Below, one piece after another: positions 8,112 through 12,551 of a DNA stretch of 12,551 nt (positions are counted from its first letter, which is position 1; every line of letters begins with the position of its first letter). The notes beneath the pieces were generated by a model, which was given only the letters and a program-made list of their open reading frames with translations, did not search any database and was not told the origin of the DNA. Both the position numbers and the translations under genes were made by a program. This DNA comes from Bacillota bacterium (lineage in GTDB: Bacteria > Bacillota > Clostridia > Lachnospirales > Lachnospiraceae): contig JAFADH010000059.1 in the NCBI GenBank assembly GCA_023424995.1, forward strand, positions 1 through 12,551. Direction: 5' to 3'.

Positions 8112-8155
8112 TACTGAAACCATAAGCTTTGTATATCACAGCAAAATATGGATCC

Positions 8156-8190
8156 TGCATGTGTCCTCATGTGCGGCTGGCCCGCATGCA
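8156..8190. repeat. Imperfect inverted repeat between the DUF4177 gene and the ABC operon
   Basis: TGCATGTG (8156-8163) can pair with CGCATGCA (8183-8190), with one G-T pair across a 19-nt loop. The loop contains a second GCGG/CCGC option. It is not followed by a T-run, so it is not a convincing terminator. The rest of the 8112-8265 gap shows no supported gene. Confidence 0.3.
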
Positions 8191-8265
8191 CAAATTGAAC
8201 ATGTAAATTATGATTATAATTCACACCATGGCAGAAAGAAAAAAATAATAGACAGGTTTATAATC

Positions 8266-8294
8266 TTGACTCTGAAAATTATGAGTGCTAGAAT
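8266..8294 (+). promoter_or_regulatory. Sigma-A-type promoter of the ABC exporter operon
   Basis: TTGACT (8266-8271) and TAGAAT (8289-8294) are separated by exactly 17 nt, each one mismatch from the consensus hexamer. Transcription would start near 8301, leaving a leader of roughly 75 nt before the TTG start at 8377. No regulator gene lies directly upstream in the window. Confidence 0.75.
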
Positions 8295-8376
8295 AGAGGA
8301 TGCGTGTAAGTGTTTTCATTGTAAAGTGCCATACAAAGAAGTTGGCATAATTTGATGAAAGCCCGGAGGTGCAGTC

Positions 8377-10128
8377 TTGAGAAAAGTATTTCATTATTTA
8401 AAACCATACAGTATCCGGATGGCTTTCGGATTATCAATAAAAATATTAGGAACCTTTATGGATCTGGGATTACCGTGGGTATTGGCATATATCCTCGATG
8501 ATGTAATTCCGCTTCAGAAGGTTTCTTTAATTTTGTGGTGGGGAGTGGCCATGATAGCGCTTTCCGTCGGTGCTAGAACCTTTAATATCATAGCAAACCG
8601 CATGGCAGCCAGAGTCGCAAGAAATACTACCGAGAACCTGCGGCATGATCTGTTTGAAAAAATTCTTGGTTTATCCGGCACACAGATTGATTATTTTACA
8701 GTCCCTTCTCTGGAAGCCCGAATGACTTCAGATACTTATAATATACATAGCATGATCGGTATGATGCAGCGTATGGGAGTACGCGCACCCATTATTCTTA
8801 TCGGCGGCATTATCATTACAAGTACCCTTGAACCGGTGCTTACCTTAGTACTTGCAGGTGTTCTTCCGTTTCTGGCTTTTATCGTATATCTGGTATCCAA
8901 AAAAGGCATTCCCCTATATGTCGATATGCAAAGGTCTGTTGATAAGATGGTCCGGGTAGTCCGTGAGAATATCACGGGTATCCGCATCATTAAAGCGCTG
9001 TCCAAAACCTGGTCGGAGAAAGAACGGTTCGCCGAGGTGAACGGTGAGGTTGTAGACAAGGAATTAAAAGCCGGAACTACCATGGCGGTTACCAACCCGC
9101 TGATGAATATGCTGTTGAATCTCGGTCTTACCCTGGTGGTTGTGGCAGGTGCCTTCCGGGTAAATGCGGGAGCCTCGGAGCCGGGAAAGATCGTTGCTTT
9201 CCTTTCTTACTTTACAATTATGCTTCAGGCGGTAATGGCAATCACAAGAATATTCGTAATGTATTCCAAAGCAAGCGCTTCCGCAGGACGTATCGCTGAA
9301 GTGCTTGATGTGAAGGAGGACCTGTCGGTACTCCCTTTAGAAGCTTATACTGCTGCTGCCGGTATGAATACTGCCGATATGGATGATAAGCCTGAAACTC
9401 CGGCAGAATCTCAGGAGCATATCGCTTTTCATCATGTTAACTTTTCCTATACCCAGGAGCCCTGTGTATCCGATATTGATTTTACAGTCAAACGCGGCGG
9501 AAGCCTTGGCATCATCGGCTCCACCGGCTCCGGCAAGACGACCCTGATCAACCTTCTGATGAGGTTTTATGATGTTACGGACGGCAGTATTACCATATGC
9601 GGCAGGGATATCCGTACCTTTGATAAGCAGGAGCTTCGCCGAAGGTTCGGAGTGGTATTTCAAAATGATGTTCTCTTTGCTGATACGGTGTCCGAGAATA
9701 TCAGGCTGGGCAGGGAGATGTCCGAGGACAGGGTATGGGAGGCTGCCGAGCATGCCCAGGCTGCCGTCTTCCTTCAGGAGCTCGTCCGGAAGCTGGATTT
9801 TAAGCTTGCCATCAAGGGCAGCAATCTAAGCGGAGGGCAGAAGCAAAGATTACTGGTCGCACGGGCTCTTGCCGGAAGGCCTGAGATTTTGATTCTGGAC
9901 GACTCCTCCAGTGCGCTGGATTATAAGACGGATTCCCTGCTTCGTAAGGCGATCCGTGAGAATTATGAAGATACGACAACGATTGTCATCGCCCAGAGAA
10001 TCAGCTCCGTTATGAAGCTGGATCATATTCTTGTTCTTGAGGACGGCCAGGTGGCAGGTTATGGGACTCATGAAGAATTATTAGAGACCAGTGAGGTCTA
10101 CCGGGAGATATATCAGTCACAGATGTAA
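8377..10128 (+). CDS. ABC exporter half-transporter, degenerate-ATP-site subunit
   Basis: A 583-residue fused membrane/ATPase half-transporter. The start is TTG at 8377, supported by GGAGGT at 8365-8370 with 6 nt spacing. An overlapping ATG at 8355 is in another frame. The membrane domain (about 12-305) shows six hydrophobic segments. A variable linker rich in Ala, Asp and Pro (about 322-347) precedes the nucleotide-binding domain. Motifs are Walker A GSTGSGKT (381-388), Q-loop Gln429, a consensus signature LSGGQ (484-488) and Walker B ILILDD (504-509). The catalytic Glu is replaced by Asp509, and the switch His is Gln540 (IAQR). These two changes mark the subunit that contributes the degenerate site in heterodimeric exporters such as BmrC/LmrC/TM287-type proteins. 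The next gene, 33 nt downstream, supplies the complementary motifs. The likely role is ATP-driven export of drugs, lipids or peptides; the substrate is unknown. Confidence 0.93.
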   Translation: MRKVFHYLKPYSIRMAFGLSIKILGTFMDLGLPWVLAYILDDVIPLQKVSLILWWGVAMIALSVGARTFNIIANRMAARVARNTTENLRHDLFEKILGLSGTQIDYFTVPSLEARMTSDTYNIHSMIGMMQRMGVRAPIILIGGIIITSTLEPVLTLVLAGVLPFLAFIVYLVSKKGIPLYVDMQRSVDKMVRVVRENITGIRIIKALSKTWSEKERFAEVNGEVVDKELKAGTTMAVTNPLMNMLLNLGLTLVVVAGAFRVNAGASEPGKIVAFLSYFTIMLQAVMAITRIFVMYSKASASAGRIAEVLDVKEDLSVLPLEAYTAAAGMNTADMDDKPETPAESQEHIAFHHVNFSYTQEPCVSDIDFTVKRGGSLGIIGSTGSGKTTLINLLMRFYDVTDGSITICGRDIRTFDKQELRRRFGVVFQNDVLFADTVSENIRLGREMSEDRVWEAAEHAQAAVFLQELVRKLDFKLAIKGSNLSGGQKQRLLVARALAGRPEILILDDSSSALDYKTDSLLRKAIRENYEDTTTIVIAQRISSVMKLDHILVLEDGQVAGYGTHEELLETSEVYREIYQSQM

Positions 10129-10161
10129 AACGCATTTTAATCATAGAGAGAAGGATTGGTT

Positions 10162-11946
10162 ATGGCAAAACCGGAGCAGAGTAAAATAAGTGATAAATCA
10201 GAAAAGCCCAGAGATACGAAGTATGTGATAACCCGCCTGTGGGGATATGTCTATCGTCATAAATGGATGCTCTTACTGGCAATCCTGCTAACGGTAGCCA
10301 GCAATCTGTTTGCCTTGATCGGACCTATGCTGTCCGGATATGCAATCGATGCGATCCAGCCGGGGAAAGGCCTGGTGGCCTTTCAGAAGGTATTCTACTA
10401 TGCGGTTTTAATGGTAATCTTTTATATTATCTCATCGATTTTATCTTACATATTATCCGTATTAATGATCCGCTTGACCCAGAGGATCGTTCGCCAGATG
10501 AGGGAGGATGTATTTACAAAGCTGGTGGACCTGCCTGTGGGGTATTTTGACCGTAATCAGGCCGGCGATATCGTCAGCCGGATTTCGTATGATATTGATG
10601 TTATAAATACCTCCCTGTCTGCGGATACGGTCCAGATATTTGCCAGTATAATCGCTATCATCGGGTCCTTAATCATGATGATCATCATATCACCCCGGCT
10701 TGTGCTGGTTATGCTGGTAACCATACCGCTTTCCATATTCTACACCCGTTATATGGCGCAGAAGGTACGTCCGCTGTTTCGGAAGCGTTCCGCTAAATTA
10801 GGTGAATTGAATGGCTTTGTGGAAGAGATGGTATCCGGTCAGAAAACCATTAAAGCATATGCGGCGGAGGATACTATCATGGTCCGGTTTGACCATTTGA
10901 ATGAGGAGACCGTACAGGCATACTATAATGCGGAATATTACGGCAGCATGACCGGTCCTACGGTTAACTTTATTAATAATCTGTCCCTTTCCCTGATCAC
11001 GGTATTCGGAGCGATCCTTTATCTTAACGGGCAGATGTCCCTTGGCAATATCTCCTCCTTCGTGCAATACAGCCGTAAGTTCTCCGGACCGATCAACGAG
11101 GCGGCTAATATTATCAGTGAGCTTCAGTCTGCGGCCGCAGCTGCGGAGCGTGTATTTAAACTCATTGATGAGACACCGGAGAAGGAGGATAAGGAAGAGG
11201 CATACGAACTGTCGGAGGTTACCGGAGATGTGACCCTGGAAGGGGCTTCCTTCGGATATCTTCCTGAGAAGATGATTATTAAAAAGCTGTTCCTTCATGC
11301 AAAGCCCGGAAGCCTGACAGCCATCGTAGGTCCCACCGGAGCCGGAAAGACAACGATTATCAATCTGCTGATGCGCTTTTATGATGTGTGGGAGGGAGGT
11401 ATCTTTGTAGACGGCAGCGAAACCAGGGATCTGACACGCAAGAGCCTCCGCAAGGCATTTACCATGGTGCTGCAGGATACCTGGATGTTCCAGGGAACGA
11501 TATATGAAAATATCGCTTACGGGAAGGAGGATGCTGCCATGGACGAGGTGGTGGCGGCTGCCAAGATGGCAGGCATTCACTCCTTTATTAAACGGATGCC
11601 GGAAGGCTACAATACAATTGTAAATGAGGACGGTATGAACATATCAAAGGGTCAGAAGCAGCTTCTGACCATCGCCAGAGCCATGCTGCTGGATGCCAAG
11701 ATGCTGATCCTTGATGAAGCAACCTCCAATGTTGATACCAGAACGGAGATTAAGATTCAAAAAGCCATGCGCAAGCTGATGGAGCAGAAGACCTGTTTTG
11801 TGATCGCCCACCGGTTATCTACCATCCAGGGTGCGGATAATATTCTGGTGGTGGATCAGGGGAATGTGGTGGAGCAGGGAACTCACCAAGAGCTTATGGA
11901 GAAGCGGGGGTTTTATTACAGATTGTATAATTCCCAATTTGAATGA
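10162..11946 (+). CDS. ABC exporter half-transporter, catalytic-site subunit
   Basis: A 594-residue half-transporter and partner of the preceding gene. ATG 10162 is chosen because AAGGA (10151-10155) lies 6 nt upstream; an in-frame TTG at 10156 touches that site. A charged N-terminus (1-20) precedes six hydrophobic segments over about 34-310. The nucleotide-binding domain begins near 355. Motifs are Walker A GPTGAGKT (390-397), Q-loop Gln438, Walker B MLILDE with Glu519, D-loop SNVD and switch His550 (IAHR), all canonical. The signature is ISKGQ (494-498) rather than LSGGQ. This pairs with the first subunit: its Walker A/B plus the partner's LSGGQ make the active ATP site, while the partner's altered Walker B plus this ISKGQ make the degenerate one. 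The 33-nt spacing and shared promoter support a stoichiometric heterodimer. No clear terminator follows the stop. Confidence 0.93.
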   Translation: MAKPEQSKISDKSEKPRDTKYVITRLWGYVYRHKWMLLLAILLTVASNLFALIGPMLSGYAIDAIQPGKGLVAFQKVFYYAVLMVIFYIISSILSYILSVLMIRLTQRIVRQMREDVFTKLVDLPVGYFDRNQAGDIVSRISYDIDVINTSLSADTVQIFASIIAIIGSLIMMIIISPRLVLVMLVTIPLSIFYTRYMAQKVRPLFRKRSAKLGELNGFVEEMVSGQKTIKAYAAEDTIMVRFDHLNEETVQAYYNAEYYGSMTGPTVNFINNLSLSLITVFGAILYLNGQMSLGNISSFVQYSRKFSGPINEAANIISELQSAAAAAERVFKLIDETPEKEDKEEAYELSEVTGDVTLEGASFGYLPEKMIIKKLFLHAKPGSLTAIVGPTGAGKTTIINLLMRFYDVWEGGIFVDGSETRDLTRKSLRKAFTMVLQDTWMFQGTIYENIAYGKEDAAMDEVVAAAKMAGIHSFIKRMPEGYNTIVNEDGMNISKGQKQLLTIARAMLLDAKMLILDEATSNVDTRTEIKIQKAMRKLMEQKTCFVIAHRLSTIQGADNILVVDQGNVVEQGTHQELMEKRGFYYRLYNSQFE

Positions 11947-11982
11947 TACTGTTATATAAATTATGTTTTTATTCTTCATAGC

Positions 11983-12228
11983 TTAGTTTTCTTTTCCTTC
12001 ATTATCCTCAGGCAAGTGCCTGCCATACTTTAATCTTATGAGCATATAAGCGCCGGTGACCGCGCCGCAGATCCCGCCCATTCTTCCGATGCCTGCCCCG
12101 AAGGGACAGGCTATCTTTAGTGCATAATCCCTGTCAGGACCCAGCTGCTCACTGTAGGCTCAAAATACCGCCTGGGAGCAGTTGTATCCATTATGAAAGC
12201 AATGTACTGCCTGTTCTGTTCGGTTCAT
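11983..12228 (-). pseudogene. Broken CGAxxG-type (C_GCAxxG_C_C family) redox protein
   Basis: On the minus strand an ATG at 12228 follows a strong GGAGGAG site with 5 nt spacing. The frame reads MNRTEQAVHCFHNGYNCSQAVF and then meets TGA (12160-12162, codon 23). It continues without a break as AYSEQLGPDRDYALKIACPFGAG, then GRMGGICGAVTGAYM and LKYGRHLPEDNEGKEN, to a TAA at 11983-11985. The NCSQAV, ACxFG and CGAxxG elements are those of the C_GCAxxG_C_C family, small putative redox proteins of about 140 residues with four conserved cysteines. Only about 81 codons remain, so the C-terminal part with its later cysteines is missing. Just past the end, a one-base shift would restore LSYEE before another stop, which suggests a further frameshift. 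A nonsense-mutated, truncated remnant is the simplest reading. Recoding of the TGA is possible, but no convincing selenocysteine hairpin was seen. Confidence 0.8.
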
Positions 12229-12282
12229 CTTATCTCCTCCGACACCTCTGATTTTTTTGTGATACATATTTTACCATAACCA

Positions 12283-12299
12283 TATCAGATAAGCTGATA
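12283..12299. promoter_or_regulatory. Dyad-symmetric operator candidate in the divergent intergenic region
   Basis: TATCAG (12283-12288), a 5-nt spacer, and CTGATA (12294-12299) form a perfect 6-5-6 palindrome. It lies just upstream of a possible minus-strand -10 (TAAAAT, 12273-12268) for the broken redox gene. It could bind a dimeric regulator, but one short palindrome in AT-rich DNA may be chance. Confidence 0.3.
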
Positions 12300-12318
12300 A
12301 TCGAAGCACTATATGCGG

Positions 12319-12348
12319 GTTACATAGCAGGATTATACTATTTATAAT
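12319..12348 (+). promoter_or_regulatory. Possible promoter of the gene starting at 12442
   Basis: A consensus TATAAT at 12343-12348 has a partial -35 GTTACA at 12319-12324 (4 of 6 bases) with an 18-nt spacer. It would give a leader of about 85 nt that is AT-rich. The -35 match is weak, so this is tentative. Confidence 0.4.
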
Positions 12349-12441
12349 TAAAGATGCCATTTAAAATTATAGAATGTGAAGCAGCATAATACCAATTTAA
12401 ATTAAAGCTTCTATAAAATTTGCCGGAGGAGTGATATAAAA

Positions 12442-12551
12442 ATGGAAAATTCCAATATGAATATTTGGCGTGATAATGTGGTTGCTTGTGCGTTCGCTTA
12501 TGCAAACCATAAATGGGTGCCTTCCGGACATAATCTTTTACATGGAGAGGA
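12442..12551 (+). CDS. Unassigned protein, N-terminal 36 residues only
   Basis: The gene starts at ATG 12442 behind GGAGGAGTGAT (12425-12435), a strong ribosome binding site, and runs off the right edge. The visible residues begin MENSNMNIWRDNVVACAFAY and continue through a NHKWVPSGHNLLHGE stretch. There is no signal peptide or transmembrane segment in this part. The W-x-P-S-x-x-N-x-x-HG spacing is faintly like the N-terminus of some clostridial NlpC/P60-like uncharacterised proteins, but this is recollection, not evidence, and I do not assign a function. It is divergent from the broken redox gene, with about 210 nt between the two starts. Confidence 0.7.
   Translation, partial: MENSNMNIWRDNVVACAFAYANHKWVPSGHNLLHGE

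Noticed and set aside
8161..8355. A 64-codon + strand frame starting GTG before the ABC operon
   Set aside because: No ribosome binding site and no recognisable composition; it contains the operon promoter, so it is most likely intergenic DNA.
9337..9753. A 138-codon minus-strand frame inside the first ABC gene
   Set aside because: It is a shadow of the nucleotide-binding domain coding sequence on the other strand.
10798..11580. A 260-codon minus-strand frame inside the second ABC gene
   Set aside because: It is antisense to conserved ABC transporter sequence and has no recognisable domain.
12110..12162. Selenocysteine insertion element after the TGA of the redox gene
   Set aside because: The best downstream stem is only about 4 bp (CCT/AGG core with a 3-nt loop) and lacks the expected apical loop, so I do not call it.
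12343..12371. AT-rich inverted repeat TATAATTAAA / TTTAAAATTATA
   Set aside because: The arms need a 2-nt bulge to pair and the region is almost entirely A and T, so the symmetry is weak evidence.

Overview
The window looks like chromosomal DNA of an anaerobic Firmicute, most likely a Clostridia/Lachnospiraceae-type organism. This is inferred from moderate-to-low G+C, strong GGAGG-type ribosome binding sites, occasional TTG starts, a giant 2-hydroxyacyl-CoA dehydratase activase-type protein typical of strict anaerobes, and a CGAxxG-type redox protein remnant. No tRNA, rRNA, CRISPR array, transposase or phage gene was seen. All complete genes lie on the + strand; the only minus-strand coding sequences are decayed.

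Layout. (1) 1-1322: the end of a sugar phosphate isomerase/epimerase-like TIM-barrel gene, then a D-2-hydroxyacid dehydrogenase 18 nt downstream, closed by a hairpin terminator at about 1391-1433. They form a likely carbohydrate or sugar-acid operon whose upstream part lies outside the window. (2) 1434-1607: a gap that may hold the tail of an old minus-strand gene. (3) 1608-6116: a single 1502-residue protein combining two activase ATPase (ASKHA) domains, a central four-cysteine motif and a long CoA-dehydratase/DUF2229-like reductase half. It probably packs a whole ATP-driven electron-transfer machine into one chain. (4) 6117-6380: an AT-rich gap with a perfect 17-bp inverted repeat around 51 nt that contain a TATAAT box, plus a second hairpin just before the next ribosome binding site. 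(5) 6381-7736: a lipoprotein with a DUF3887-like region and an alpha/beta hydrolase domain. (6) 7917-8111: a small DUF4177-family protein. (7) 8377-11946: two ABC exporter half-transporters behind a good sigma-A-type promoter. Their nucleotide-binding motifs are complementary and asymmetric, as in heterodimeric multidrug exporters with one degenerate ATP site. (8) 11983-12228, minus strand: a broken CGAxxG-family redox protein with an in-frame TGA and a lost C-terminus. (9) 12442-end: the start of an unassigned gene.

The units look functionally independent: sugar metabolism, low-potential reductive chemistry, a surface hydrolase and an export pump. The least understood part is the giant fused activase/reductase, which has no separate dehydratase subunit genes nearby in this window. 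The most testable regulatory signal is the possible invertible promoter at 6190-6274.
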